From the NCBI GenBank assembly GCA_026214975.1, contig CM047805.1:109921845-109985844 (forward strand): 64,000 nt of DNA, given 5' to 3'. Shown here piece by piece: positions 11,128-23,655 of this stretch. A model generated the notes under the pieces. The model was not told the origin of the DNA. It saw only the letters and a list, made by a program, of their open reading frames with translations, and did no database searches. Positions within the stretch are counted from its first letter, which is position 1. Each line of letters starts with the position of its first letter. A program made the position numbers and the translations under genes. Source of the DNA: Gentiana macrophylla (taxonomy: Eukaryota; Streptophyta; Magnoliopsida; Gentianales; Gentianaceae).

Positions 11128-11139
11128 TGGTATCGGAGC
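11128..11139 (+). other. Primer-binding site of C
   Basis: TGGTATCGGAGC, two bases after the LTR, matches the initiator Met tRNA complement TGGTATCAGAGC with one change. Confidence 0.88.
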
Positions 11140-11231
11140 AGTGCTTCTGTTCTGAAGTAATCCTACTTGTTGTGCTTGTGAAAATACTTTGAAAAATCTT
11201 TTCAAATCACTGATTTTCAAAACCTTGCATC

Positions 11232-11348
11232 ATGGATAACAACCAGTATGCTAGAACAATGTTGATGTGTTCTGCAGATCGTTTTGATGAATATAAACGT
11301 CGTATGCAGGCTTACCTTGCTGCAACTCATGATGAAATGATGGATGTG
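11232..11348 (+). pseudogene. gag: C gag, N-terminal part before solo LTR M
   Basis: ATG at 11232 gives MDNNQYARTMLMCSADRFDE, then a copia Gag start with YKRRMQAYLAATHDEMMDV. It is cut by M at 11348. The frame resumes at 13383 with a text that fits directly on. Confidence 0.85.
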
Positions 11349-11630
11349 TGACGTGGCCTTTTCTAGTGCTATTCCAGTCCATAACCGACAGTGTATCGGG
11401 TCAAACTGTAGTGCTAGTATGGTGAGTCAGGTGTCAAATCCTCAGGGAAACGTGGTAATTCTTTTAAGTGTGGCTAAACACCAAACAGCTATTATTATCT
11501 CGATCTAAATCACAGGTTTTATCATACGAGTCGCTACTATATTAATAAACAGAAAATAACTTCATAAATCACAACTAAACTATTATTATATATATAAATA
11601 CATAAATATATATAGTAATACACAAATAGT

Positions 11631-11666
<36 letters not shown>

Positions 11667-13377
11667 TACCAATATATTAAATACTAATAATTATTATAGA
11701 ACTAGCCAAGATATATATAATTGAATTATTTAATCTTTTCGGTTTAATGGATGTGCTCGATCTTCCTTTTATTAGGTCCAATTGAGTAAATGAAACGGTG
11801 CACTCCTGAGCTTAACAATTTCTCCTCACACGAGCGTATGAAATTGTCATATGTCAATTTGTCATTAGTTCAATCTCCACAACTGTCCCATGCTAATCTC
11901 AGTTAGTCTGAACAGGTACCGAGTACAAATCTACCCCGGATAAAAGAGGTTATTCCGTTTGTCAGACGGCCGATGTTATTCAAAAGGCTCCGGTTGTCAG
12001 GCGGATCGATTTAACTTTCCGGTGTTAGTTTCAATTAAACTGTTGATTTTAACATTATTACGATCTTGAGCACAAATTTTAATAAGATTCATCTTTCCCA
12101 AGACAAATCTGCCCCTGGGTAGGAAATAGGATTCCGTTGTCACGCTTTCGCACGGCCAATTTTACCCTCCGGTTTTTCTATTATTTATCTCATATCCTAA
12201 CTTCTCTGGTCAGTTCATCGTTAGGTTATATGTTGCGATTCATCTTGATAAATTACTTCAATCCGAATATTATCAATACATTACAAAATAGAAAAGATTC
12301 AATTAACTCAATTTTTGTCAATTTTACTTAGATAACATCCATTTACCGAAAAGATCGGAATAACACGATTACATAACCTTGGCTAGTTATTAGATTTAGC
12401 CTAATAACATTATAACGATTAAAAAGATAAAAAATAAAAATAACAAACATAAATACTTTAGAAAATTACCCGATTACAACTGCTGATTCAGAGGTCGTAT
12501 TCTTCCGGACATTACAACGACTTCAACAACATTGATCTTCCGATAATTTCCCGAGCATTACAACGATACTATCATTACTACATTATTTATGGCATAAGGC
12601 CTATATACATACTACTAAGAAAAGAGGTTTAGAAATAAATATTGGTACCCCTTTTTCAGTCTACATAAAATGTCCATTTATAGGCAGATTTTTCCTGGCC
12701 GGATCGATCCGGGATCAAGGTCGGATCGATCCGGGAATAAAAAACATTATCACTTGCTTATTTTCTTGCAGAGCCATGTGCTAATCATCATTACTTCGCA
12801 TTATTTGATAAGCCGGATCGATCCGAGGTGAGGTCGGATTGATCCGTGTGTAATTTTTCCATTTTTAGCTGAAACTTGATAAAATCATATCTTGAGTTTT
12901 AGATCTCCAATTGACATGATTCAAGAAGCGTTGGAAAGCTCTTTGAAATATCTAAAACTTTCATGAAGGACTCTTCTTCGGAAAATGCCTTTTTGATGGG
13001 CCATTCGTTCGTCGAATATATTTCTCGATAATAGTATCACGAACCGTTGATCCACTTGAACTTTTAAACTTGTGACACTTCCTTACTTCCTTCAAAAGAT
13101 ATGATTTGACTTCAAAAAGTGTCGTCACTCGGGGTCTTAAAATCTGCAATAAAATACCAAAAATACCCACGTAAATCTGACACGACACTCCGGTTACTAA
13201 ACCGGTACAAAATTTATAACTTTTTATTACTTTTACTAGATTTTTATATTAATTAGTTTTATTCCTTACTATTAATATTTCATAAGATTATCGTTATAAT
13301 TTCTTATATTTTATATATAAAGGGTTGATAAAGTATATAAAATATCGTAATTTTTATCATATAAATGTTATACATCA
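11349..13377 (-). mobile_element. Element M: solo LTR related to G
   Basis: The 2029 bp run from TGACGTGG to ATACATCA, flanked by a perfect ATGTG duplication (11344-11348 and 13378-13382) with no internal region. It is therefore a solo LTR left by recombination. On the minus strand, several blocks match the LTR of G: the segment around 13170-13195, the block at 12917-12941 and the unit near 12964-13023, which is present once here and three times in G. A TATA box reads TATAAAT on the minus strand at 12676-12682. Confidence 0.92.
12699..12846 (-). promoter_or_regulatory. Two pairs of CGGATCGATCCG palindromes in M
   Basis: CCGGATCGATCCGG lies at 12699-12712 and CGGATCGATCCG at 12722-12733. A second pair is at 12814-12825 and, with one mismatch, 12835-12846. 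Core spacing is 22 and 21 bp. On the minus strand the first pair is about 16 bp upstream of the TATA box, the same layout as in G. Confidence 0.6.
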
Positions 13378-13382
13378 ATGTG

Positions 13383-14393
13383 CTCACAGATGGACCACTG
13401 GAGATTACAAAGTCAGTAACAGTGGGTGAAGAGACTCAGTACATTTCAAAGCCTAAAAAGGAATGGACTGCTGAAGATAGAAAGAGAGCAAATCTGAACA
13501 ACATTGCTATTGATATTATCTCTGTAACTACTGGATAGCAACATGTACATGAAAGTGAAAGATTATAAAACAAAGATAAGAACTTTGGGAAAAACTACGG
13601 TTGATCTGTGGAAGGCACTTGATGAAATCAAGAAGAATAAAATCGGTGTGGCAAAGAAGAAGTTCCAAAAGTTTGAAATGAAACCAAATGAAACCATTGA
13701 ACAAATGGAATCAAGGTTCAATGCAATTCTGGATGAACTCACCCTGCTGTGTGTTAATTACTCAAAAGAAGAAATCAACACAAAAATCTTGGAAGCTTTA
13801 CCTCACTGAGATGAATGGAAGATGAAGGTGTGACCATAGAAGAAATGAGAAGGCTGCATGAAGAAGATACATTCAAGTTGTTCTCGGATCTCAAGGCATA
13901 TGAATTCAAAAGAAATTGTCACCTACCACTGAAAAAGAAGAGCCAAAAACCACAGCACTGGCTGCTTCACATCAAGAAGAAGGATCAGAAGCTCAAGATG
14001 AATTACTGGATGAAATGCAAGAGCAAATAGCATTGCTGAGCAAGAAGACTAGGATGATGAAAGGTGGGAAAAGCTCACCTAGGAAATTCACAAAGAAATT
14101 CAGTGAAAAGAAAAAGGAAGTAACAAAGAAAGACAATGATTTCTTGTGTTTCAATTGCAAGAAACCAGGACACTTTAGACCTGACTGTCCTGAATTAGAG
14201 TAGAAAAAGGAACCAGATTATCTTTGCTTTAACTGCAAGAAGCCTGGACATTTCAGACCAGATTGTCCAGATCTCCAAAAGAACAAGAGTCAACAAAGAA
14301 GACATGGCAAGAAGGCTATGGTTGCTGAAGATGAATCTGGATATGAAGTGGAATCACGAAAGGAAATGAATCGGATGACCACGGCATTGGTTC
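13383..14393 (+). pseudogene. gag: C gag, main part with two zinc knuckles
   Basis: After M the Gag text resumes (ITKSVTVGEETQYISKPKKE), shifts frame near 13540 and is open at 13543-13809 and 13916-14203. The capsid core shows KKKFQKFEMKPNETIEQMES. Two nearly identical CCHC knuckles follow in tandem: CFNCKKPGHFRPDCPEL near 14147 and again near 14230, separated by an in-frame stop. The protein would package the RNA. Confidence 0.85.
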
Positions 14394-15579
14394 TTTGACA
14401 TGGAAGACTATGCATTAATGGCTAATATGGATGAAACAGAGGAGGTATACAATACTGTATCAATTAACACTCCTGCTGAAAGTGATTGTGAATCAACTTG
14501 TGGTTCAAATCCTAAAAACTCTTACAATGAAGAAGCTTTGGATGCCATCCTCAATCAACTGAGGAAAATACAATCTGGTTATGAAATTGTGAAGGCTGAA
14601 AAAGAAGCTCTTCAAGTAGAAGTTGAAAGATTAAATGCTGAACTAAGGGTTCTCAAAGGTAAGGAAAAAGATGTTGGACAAAATCAGTATAAGCCTGTTG
14701 AACATTCAGTAGCCTCTGAATCTGCTGATCCATCTTGTTCCTCTACTGCATTCAAATTTGGAAAGCCTTATGGTGATAGAACAGAGCTTGGATTTGGAAC
14801 TCAACAATCCAAAAAGAGTGGATCCAGTAAAGCTACTGAACCTAGTGCCAGAACCTAAGTTTGTACCTGTGCAAGATCCAACTCCCAGTAAGGTTGCTGA
14901 GGCAGTAAAACCTGCTGAGAATGCTTTAAGGAGGCAAAATCAGAAGTCAAAGAAGTCAACAGCTCCTAATAAAAAGAACAAATCCAAAAATAGGATGTTG
15001 TGTGCCTTAAAATTTCTGCTGATGGCGGACACTGCTACCAAGTCTGGCTGGACCACAGAAGGGTAAGAAACAGAAATATTCCAAGGATAAGAATCCTAAA
15101 CCCAAAAATGTTAATCATTCAAGGGATACTTATCTCAGGGGGAAAGGTAGACTATTCCCTACTGATGATGATTGGAATATTCATGTACCTGCTGCTAGAA
15201 ACAGTAAGTATAACCATGCTGCTAGGGTAAAACCTAGGCAATGGATTCAGCAAAGGACTCGTGCAGAGGACTTATATAAGACCTCGTGAGAGACCTCAAC
15301 AGACTCCATATTACAGAGGTCGTTTCTAACAGACAAACAAACCTATGGTTATATTGCTGCTTCTAACAAGAAAAATCACTCCAAACAGCAATATATACCA
15401 AAATGCTAGAAAACATATGTGAATCCTACACAACCAACTGTTAGATCTTATAGATGTGTGGAATACATGTATGAACCTAAGTATGACACTTTTAAAAGAA
15501 GGCCTTATGGAAATTTACCAGGGGTCATGCTTACCATCGACCATCATGGACCCAAACAGATTTGGGTACCTAAAATGTA
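14394..15579 (+). pseudogene. C gag C-terminal and gag-pol junction region
   Basis: The frame open at 14400-14858 is acidic, then coiled-coil-like (ILNQLRKIQSGYEIVKAEKE). A Lys/Pro-rich stretch follows to about 15070. Frames then change repeatedly through 15580. Sireviruses have long Gag C-termini of this type. No enzyme motif is seen. Confidence 0.6.
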
Positions 15580-16830
15580 TTGATTTTGTTTTGTAGGGTG
15601 TGCGGTACTTTGTGGTGGATGTTCGGACATATGACAAAGAATAAGCACTGTTTGACAAGCTACATTGCAAAGGATGGACCAAGGGTGAATTTTGGCAACA
15701 AAAATACACTTGGTTATACAAGAGGCTATGGCACACTTGTGAGGAATGGACTAACCATCAAGAATGTTGCTTATGTGGAAGGACTGGACTACAACTTGCT
15801 GAGCACTGGTCAATTCTGTGACATGGGATACAAGGTCACTTTTGACAAAAACAACTGTATTGTCATTAGTGAAAAAGGTGATCAAGTTGTATTGGCTGGT
15901 AGAAGACAACAAAACATGTATGTTGTGGATTGGTCTACTTTAGTTCCAGAAACCTGCCTGATTGTGCATACTAAATCAGAACTCTATTGGTTATGGCACA
16001 AGAAGTTGAATCATCTAAATTTTGATGATATCAATCAGCTAGTAAAGAAGAAAATGGTAATTGGCTTGCCTGAGATTACATTCAAGAAGGATGCTATTTG
16101 TTATGCCTGTCAACAAGGTAAACAAATAAAATCAAGCTTCAAGTCAAAAACAAAACTATCAACTAAGAGAGTCTTTGGAGCTAATGCACATGGATTTATT
16201 TGGACTGTCACTCCAACTAGTATAAGCTGGAAAGAAGTACACTTTAGTTGTTGTGGATGATTATTCAAGTTACACTTGGGTGGTTTTTATGAATAAGAAA
16301 AGTGAAACACTCAAGATGATGCACGATCTTTTGAAGATATTACAAAATGAGAAAAGTTTGTGAAGAGTAAAAATAAGATCGACAAAAGGTACTGAGTTTC
16401 TCAATAAAGTTATAAGAAAATATCGTGAGCAGAATGGTGTCTTGCATCAACTTGTCTGCTTGCTTTGGTACACCTCAACAAAATGGGGTTCTTTGAAAGA
16501 AGAAATAGGACATTGAAAGAAGCAGGAAGGACAATGATTTGTGAAGCTTTACTACCTGAGAGGTATTGGGCTGAAGCAGTTAATACAACATACTATACAC
16601 AAAACAGAACCTCAGTGAACAAGAAGCTGCTGAAGACACCTTATGAGATTTGGAATGGAAGAAAACCAAATATATCATATTTCCATCCATTTGGAAGCAA
16701 ATGTTTTATCTTGAATCATAAGGAGCATTTAAAGACATTCCAACCTAAATCAGATGAAGGATTTCTTGGGATATTCTTCAGTCAGCAAGGCATTCAGGGT
16801 ACTAAACAAGAGGTCACTGAAACATGAAGA
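15580..16830 (+). pseudogene. pol: C pol: protease remnant and integrase
   Basis: The text FGHMTKNKHCL follows where a copia protease should have its DSG active site; that triad is not present in frame. The pre-integrase zinc region (WHKKLNHLNFDDI, CYACQQGKQ) is open to 16260. The integrase core shows VDDYSSYTWV, then RSTKGTEF where SDNGTEF is usual, so the second catalytic Asp is lost. Stops and frameshifts lie near 16260-16465. A following segment (EAGRTMICEALLPERYWAEAV) completes the core. Confidence 0.85.
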
Positions 16831-18044
16831 AACTATCCATGTTGTGTTTGATGAACCTAAGTTCACTGGTATGGAAGATGAAGTTTGTGAACCTGCTGAG
16901 GATCTACAAGTCACTGATCCAGATTGTGTTGAAGTCTTGGAAAGGGTTAATGACTTAAAAGTTTCTGATACTACCCCTGCTGAACACCCTGCTGATGATA
17001 CTACTAATGCAACAAATGAAGCAGTTCAAGGATCTGCTGAACCCCCTGTTGAAGATACAGCAGAACCTACTGAAGATGAGGTTCCTGAGAATCAATCTAA
17101 CCAAAATCCACAATGGTTAAGGGATCACCCTGCTGAACAAGTCATTGGCAACATTCAGCAAGGTGTAAGGACTAGAAGACAACTGGAAGCTATGTTTACA
17201 TGCTTTCTATCTCAAATGGAACCAAAAGTTGTTGAAGAAGCAATATCAGATCCAGATTGGATAATTGCTATACAAGAAGAGTTAAATGAATTTGAAAGAA
17301 ATCATGTTTGGACACTAGTTGAAAGGCCTAGTCATGCAAATATCATTGGTACTAAATGGGTATATAGAAACAAACTTGATTAATCTGGTACCATTGTAAG
17401 AAATAAGGCCAGTTTAGTTGCAAAAGGCTATTCTCAAGCTGAAGGAATAGATTTTGATGAAACTTATGCACCTGTTGCAAGATTGGAAGCTATCAGATTA
17501 TTCCAAGCACATGCTGCATATAAAAACTTCAAGGTATATCAAATGGATGTCAAAAGTGCATTCTTGAATGGCATTCTAGAGGAGGAAGTGTATGTTCAGC
17601 AACCTCCTGGATTTGAAGTTAAAAATCAAGAAGATAAAGTGTATAGACTCAACAAGGCACTTTATGGATTGAAACAAGCATCAAGAGCTTGGTATGAGAG
17701 ACTATCTCAATTCTTGGTGGACAATGGTTTTACAAAAGTCACCATTGACAAGACTCTTTTCGAGAATCGGTGAAGGAGATGAAACCTATTTGAGTACAGA
17801 TTTATGTTGATGACATAATCTTTGGTTCTGAAAATGAATTGCTATGTGAAAAGTTTGCAAATCTAATGAAGAGCAAATTCCAAATGAGCATGATGGGAGA
17901 AATGAACTACTTTTTGGGATTGCAAGTCAAACAATTGAAAGATGGAATCTTCATTCATCAAACCAAGTACACTAAGGAGCTGCTGAAGAAGTTTGGTATG
18001 GAAAACAGCACCAAGATATCAACCCCTATGAGTACAAACATCGA
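16754..18044 (+). pseudogene. pol: C pol: linker and reverse transcriptase
   Basis: A linker rich in Pro-Ala-Glu repeats (16754-17150) leads into RT (WIIAIQEELNEFERNHVWTL). The catalytic palm has [12 protein letters not shown] and [23 protein letters not shown], near 17803-17830, is present but lies behind stops near 17773-17795. A stop lies at about 17381. Lineage features fit SIRE. The enzyme is inactive because the frame is broken. Confidence 0.88.
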
Positions 18045-18746
18045 TTGGATGAAGATAAAGAAGGCAAAGATGTTGATCGGACCTTATCTGAGAAGGATGA
18101 TAGGCGGTCTGTGTACCTTACTACCAGCCAGACTGATATATCCTTTGCTGTAGGTGTTTGTGCAAGATTTCAATCTAAACCTAAAGAAAGTCACTTAGGT
18201 GCAGTCAAGAGAGTTCTCAAGTATCCAAAAGAGACTTTGGGAGTAGGGATATGGTATTCCAAGGATGGAAGCTTCAAAGTTATATCCTACTCATATTCTG
18301 ATTATGCTGGATGCAAGATTGATAGAAAAAGCACCTCAGGAACTTGTCAGTTAATGGGAAATAGACTGGTTTCCTGGTTTAGCAAGAAACAGAACTCAAT
18401 ATCAACTTCCACTGCTGAAGCAGAGTATATTGCTGCTGGAAGTTGCTGTGCACAAGTATTGTGGTTAAGACAACAGTTAAGGGATTATGGAATTGAGGAG
18501 AAGGAAATTCCAATCATGTGTGACAACACAAGTGTAATTGTAATCACAGAAAATCCTGTTTTGCACTCAAGAACCAAGCACATTGATGTAAGACATCACT
18601 TTATTAGAGATCATGTTGAAAAGAAGGATGTGGTGGTTCTGTATGTCCCTACTGAAGATCAACTTGCTGACATTTTCACTAAACCACTTGATAGTGAAAG
18701 GTTTGCCAAATTAAGGACTGAACTTGGAATTATCAAAGTTGACTGA
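18045..18746 (+). pseudogene. pol: C pol: RNase H and end of pol
   Basis: Open for 233 codons with RKSTSGTCQLMGNRLVSW, STAEAEYIAAGSCCAQ, CDNTSVI and the terminal ADIFTKPLDSERFAKLRTEL, the standard end of a copia pol. This is the best kept part of C. Its first residues are in a frame different from RT. Confidence 0.9.
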
Positions 18747-18766
18747 TAATCAGCAGTGTACTGGAA

Positions 18767-18940
18767 TTCACCAAGGGGATTAATCTTTGCTATGTTGGGT
18801 GAGCTCACTTAGCAGATTAGTCATTGGTATCAACAATTGCATGTACTTATGTTTGGACAATTGAGCAAATGAGGTTGCCAAGGGGATTGGTCTTTGTCAT
18901 GTTGGGTGAGCTCACTTGACAGATCAGTCATTGGTATTAA
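18767..18940 (+). repeat. Duplicated CCAAGGGGATT block after pol of C
   Basis: About 65 bp starting CCAAGGGGATT at 18768 is repeated from 18876 after a spacer. Both copies contain TGTTGGGTGAGCTCACTT. The purine run followed by TGTTGG resembles the junction of polypurine tract and LTR (23642-23661), so these may be tract-derived repeats. Confidence 0.7.
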
Positions 18941-19280
18941 ACTTCATCCTGTATTATCAATTGAACAAAACAAGAAGAAATCAAGGATCAGCAGAGCCAC
19001 ATTGTCGGTGAAGTCTTTGAAGCATCTTTATCGATGAGCTGGCCGAGCCAACCTGCTGAGAGGACAAACCTGTTTGAATGGAGCGTTACAGTCAAACCTT
19101 ATTAAAGTCAAAGAGCAATTGGCGGGATATTTACTCTATCCTTTATGACCACGATTACTCGATCTAACGGTTACAATACGTTTTGGAAAGTAATGGGCCA
19201 CGTGTCAAGCTAACATTCACTCAGATTAATCATGCTTAATGTGGATGTACGTGCACTGACAGTTACAACCACTCCCTGTC

Positions 19281-19400
19281 TATATATACAGACCTATTAA
19301 CACAGAAGATACTCTACTGGAAATCTGTTTATATCTTTGTTTTTACACTGTGTGAACACAGATATACAAAGCTTTCTTCTTCATCTTTTTCTTTTAAACC
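19281..19400 (+). promoter_or_regulatory. Possible internal promoter and leader for extra ORF of C
   Basis: CTATATATA lies at about 19280-19288. A roughly 110-bp leader ends in a pyrimidine-rich run and AAACCATGG, a strong plant start context, at 19401. The layout is what a plant gene promoter looks like; transcription is not shown. Confidence 0.4.
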
Positions 19401-20159
19401 ATGGCAGAAAAGATTGATGTTCAGATTGAATCAAGCCAAAGTGTAAGAGGCTTTGTTGTTGATGCTAATAAAACAGAATTAACTATCAACATTGGTAGAA
19501 GAATAAGGAGATACGCAGGCTTGGAGAATGTACTGAACGTAAGACTGGAAACGATTTCATATACTAACGTTCTCAGTTTTTGGAAGAATATTATGGTAAA
19601 GGAAGGAACTGAAGCATTCAAAACAGTTGTGAATGCACAAGAAATATAAGTTTCCTCAAATCTGCTGAGGGAAAATTTTGGTTTTGAAGAAATAGTGGAT
19701 GGTCCAGTAAATTCTGAGGTAATGGGATTGTCCAAGATGGATTTTGTTGATAAGATCAAGACCAATAAAGACACCAAATCAATTCCTGGTATCAATGTTA
19801 AACACATTGGGAATGAGTACAACCTGCTGAGAAAGATCATTGCTAAAAAAATATTAGGGCTGGTTGGAAGTATGGATACTCTATCAGGACCCAAGATAGA
19901 GCTGATGATGATTATCTGCAGAAGTATGAAATTTGATTGGGCTGGATACTTTATTCACTACATGAAGAAAGTAGCCAAGGAGGAAAGAGAAGGAAAGAGG
20001 AAATCCACGGCCTTGCCCTTAGGATTAATGGTTCAGACCCTGCTGAATCATTTGGAGATTCCTGATGTAGCACCTGAGAAGATTAATCAATCTAGATACA
20101 AGAAAGAGATTGATTATGCTATCCCAGTCCGGATGATGATGAAGAAAGGTCTTTCTTGA
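19401..20159 (+). pseudogene. C extra ORF, N-terminal part
   Basis: MAEKIDVQIESSQ opens in a good context. One in-frame TAA (19647-19649) splits the otherwise open 253-codon frame, and the text runs on through VSSNLLRE and MDFVDKIKTNKD. The pattern (FWKNIMVKEGTEAFKT, then MIICRSMKFDWAGYFIHYM) resembles a plant transposon-associated domain often found with LTR elements. Its biochemical role is unknown. Position after RNase H matches the extra or envelope-like ORF of Sireviruses, but I see no signal peptide or membrane segment. Confidence 0.6.
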
Positions 20160-23100
20160 GGTGCTTGATAGTGATAGTAATGGAGATGATGGTGATCTTT
20201 GGTGGTGTGCGAGTCAAGCAAGCGTGAAGAAATCTATTAAACCTCTTTGCACCAAAGAAGGTCACCGAGAAAAGAAAGGCTCTTGAGATACAAAGAAGAT
20301 AACCGAGATGTTAAAGCCTAAGAAGAAAAAAAGCAAGCAAAGACTGATGCATTGAGTCTGTGAGGTCCATCTCAAGATGAGATTACTGACCCTGCTGTAG
20401 CTGCTAGAAAAACTATTGTTGAGATTTTGAGGGAACAACAGAAAAAAGCCAGTAGAAAGAGGAAGTCTACTGTGATTGAAATTGATGATAAGCCACTTTC
20501 CAAGAGGAAGAAGGAGATTGTTTATTAGAAGAAACATGGAAAGGGGAAACAATTGAAAAATCTAGAGGCTCTAAGGGCACAAGAAGAAGAAGAAGCAGCA
20601 GAAGAAGAAGTAGAAGAAGTAGTAGGAGAGGCTATTGATGCTGAGCCATTGACTATTATCAAGCCTAATGAGGAAGCAGAGGTTGTTATTGAGCAACCTG
20701 CTGGAGAGTCACAGCAGACTACAAAGACTGAACCTGCAGTTGATGTTGTTGGATCCTCACCTACTAAGGCTGCTGAGCCTACTGGAAGTGAACTGAGCAG
20801 TCTGTTGGAGAATCACGGCAATCTCTGCTGCAGTGCAGTCTCTTTGTAGAAACCGATAAATCTATCAAGCCGCATGTTGTTGTTGAGCAACTTGTAGAAG
20901 AACCACAGCAAACCACTGAATCTACACCTGCTGTGGTGAGTGAAACACAGGTTCAAGACCCTGCAATTCCTGCAATAGTTCAGGGGGAGAGCATTCTCGC
21001 GCTAACCTGGCCGATGAGCATATAAGTCGGGGAACCAAGTGTGTGGTGAGATGGAGGTAGTAGGAAGTAATATACAACCTGAACAACCTACTAGCCTTGA
21101 GGCATCTGTAGAAGAAACATTGCATTTACTTGTTGAGACCTTTGGAGGTCAGCAAGGTATTGCAACAGCTCCCAGAGGATCATTCTTGCCCTATGAAAAA
21201 CATGAGAAGAAAAAGAAAGAAGGGTATGTTGATCCAAAACTCCTGCTAATGGCTGATTACTTCCAATGGAAGTTTGGATTCTATAAGAAACAAAAACCTG
21301 CTGCAGAACCTATGACAGATTTTGAAGAATGGGTTTTTGAGAAATTGGGAGTGGAGAGCTTACTGGATATGATTGATACCTCTTTGTTACAATCAAGACT
21401 GATGGATTTGTTTGATGAACAACTGAAAGAGGAGGGTATCAAGTTCAGGAATCCAAGAGGTGATGATGATGACTCTTCATCATCTGATTCTGATGATAAT
21501 CACCCCTCTGGTCCAGGAGAAGTCGAGTGGAAGTGTCATGATTATTGAACCAAGAGTAGAAACATCATCATGGTGCTTTGGATGATCCACGAGAGAGCAA
21601 AGCTGGGACAGATGAATGAGGATGAGGAAAATCTCACCATTGATGATATTGAGGCACAAATCAATGAAGGCATAGATATTGGTGCAAGCAGAATGGTTGG
21701 TGAGATAGATCCACTATTTGTTGAAGAACCTCTTTGAGCATGTTGATGATCAAGCAGATCGTGGATTCAAGTGAAGAAAGTGTTATCGATCATGTTGAGC
21801 CAAGTGTCGATTCGAGGATTCAATTCAATATCAACCTTTGGATTGACATCGAAGACACTTTAACCAACACCGCAAATCTATCGAGAATGATTGCCGATAT
21901 TGGGAATTTCAACAAGAAAATATGGATATATTCCCCGATCAAAGTTGTTGTGGCTCAAATTGTACAAGATCGAGGCTGAAGAGGAGAGTACAGTTCTTTG
22001 GGCTACAAGCGCACTGCATTGAGGTTGGAACAGGAGTGCACAGTGTGCGAGTCTCAAACGAAGACTGGACAAAGGTTGGAACAAACTTTGGGTTTGGAGG
22101 AAACCCTGTTGTCTCGATGACAGTTTCTTTGTAGTGGAGCCCTCATGGAGACAAGGCCACTAAATTGAAAGATAGTCAATGAAAGCACGTTGTTGATGAA
22201 GAAGAGCAATTTCTTTGGACTATGACTTTAGTGACGAGGAGTTTCAAATGCCTGAAGAAGAAAATGTATTGAACCCCCACAGGCATTTGAAGAACCAGCT
22301 CTTGATCCTATCTTGGAAGAATATCAAGGTCCTAAGCCTGCTGGACTAGATAGGAGTTGGGCAATGGTTGTGAGCAATCAGAGGCCGCAATATAATGTTG
22401 AGGAGCCTGCTGATGGAGTTGCTGGAGAAATGGCTGGTGGAGTACCAGCACATGTCCTGGAAGAGTTGAGAACTATCAGAAATGATATTGCAAATCTAAG
22501 AACTCAACTGGACAGGCAAGAGCAGAGGTTTGATGATTTGATCAATTTGTTGGAAAATAGAGGAAGGACAACAAAAACAGTTGCCTCCAATATTACCTCA
22601 AATCAGTATGCTCTTGCTGATCTTGCAATGGAAGTAAAAGGAATCAAGCAAGGGAATTCACTGAAAGACAAGTTTTTGAAAGAACAATTTATATCCATTC
22701 ATCAGAAACTTGACAAGCTTGCTGAAACACCTAAGCTCTGCTGAAATTTCTTTGGAACATCTCAACTCTTTGGATTGGATCCTAAGTTTACTGAGAGGAT
22801 CAATCTACTGGAACAGACTTTGCAATCTAGGATTACTGCAGTTGATACAAGAACAGAAATTATGGAAGGACAGCTGATTAATCTAGTAATCACACAGGAG
22901 AGTGTTCATGGTCTATTGTCCTGTTTTGTTGATGATGTCACTAAGGGGGAAGAGGGCCAAACAGCAGTAGCAAAAGAGGCTGCAAGGATCTTTGCACAGA
23001 AAAGATGGGAGAATGAGACAAATGTTTTCAAGGAACCTGCACCTGGCAGAGTTCAACTTACTGATGATCTCCTTAGACAATACAAGAAGGAGTACTACAA

Positions 23101-23473
23101 CAGAAGGAAACCTTATCATGACAAAGGATTTCATGAAGGTTTAAACTCATTCTTGGGATTGAAGTTTTGGGAAGCAAGGATTAGAGCCTTCAGGGAAACT
23201 TACAGAGGTGGAAGAGGTGGAAGAAGTGGTAGAGGTGAAAGGAGTTTGCCTATCACAAAAGCTAAGAACTCACTGAATGAATTTAAAGAGCTTTACATGA
23301 AATTTGGATTCAGAGTGAATCAAATCAACCTCCTTCTACCTGAAGCATGGAAGTGGTGGAAAGAAGTAAATCCCTACATTGATTTTACCTTGATTGAAAA
23401 TGAATGGATGAGGGATATGATAGAAGAAATCGAGCCTACCAAGAACAAGTGGAGAAGGATGAGACAAGAATGA
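20160..23473 (+). pseudogene. C extra ORF, degraded remainder
   Basis: Open pieces at 20553-20849 (Glu-rich), 21039-21548 (Lys-rich then Asp/Ser-rich), 22313-22744 (coiled coil, LRTIRNDIANLRTQLDRQEQ) and 22775-23473 (ending in Gly-Arg repeats and a Trp-rich tail) look like parts of one long protein of over 1000 residues. Regions between them are full of stops. Pro-Ala-Glu/Asp tripeptides recur. No domain is recognised. It could be a captured host gene or a diverged structural protein. Confidence 0.5.
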
Positions 23474-23641
23474 GAAAGAAAGCAGATGAGATCAGCGTAC
23501 TTATTATATTTTATCCTTCTTTGATCTAGATCAGTAATAATGTGAACAAATATTTATAATGAAAGATGACTGAAATTTGTTCTGTTTTTTTGTTTTAATC
23601 TTTTTGCTTTGCTGTTAGGTGAGGGTAGTGGCATCATCACC

Positions 23642-23655
23642 AAAAAAGGGGAAAT
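23642..23655 (+). other. Polypurine tract of C
   Basis: AAAAAAGGGGAAAT lies directly before the TGTTGG start of the 3' LTR. Confidence 0.88.

Noticed and set aside
19401..23473. A free-standing host gene inside C
   Set aside because: It lies between RNase H and the polypurine tract of one element, is bounded by the element's LTRs, and is full of stops. It fits the extra ORF of a Sirevirus better than a host gene.
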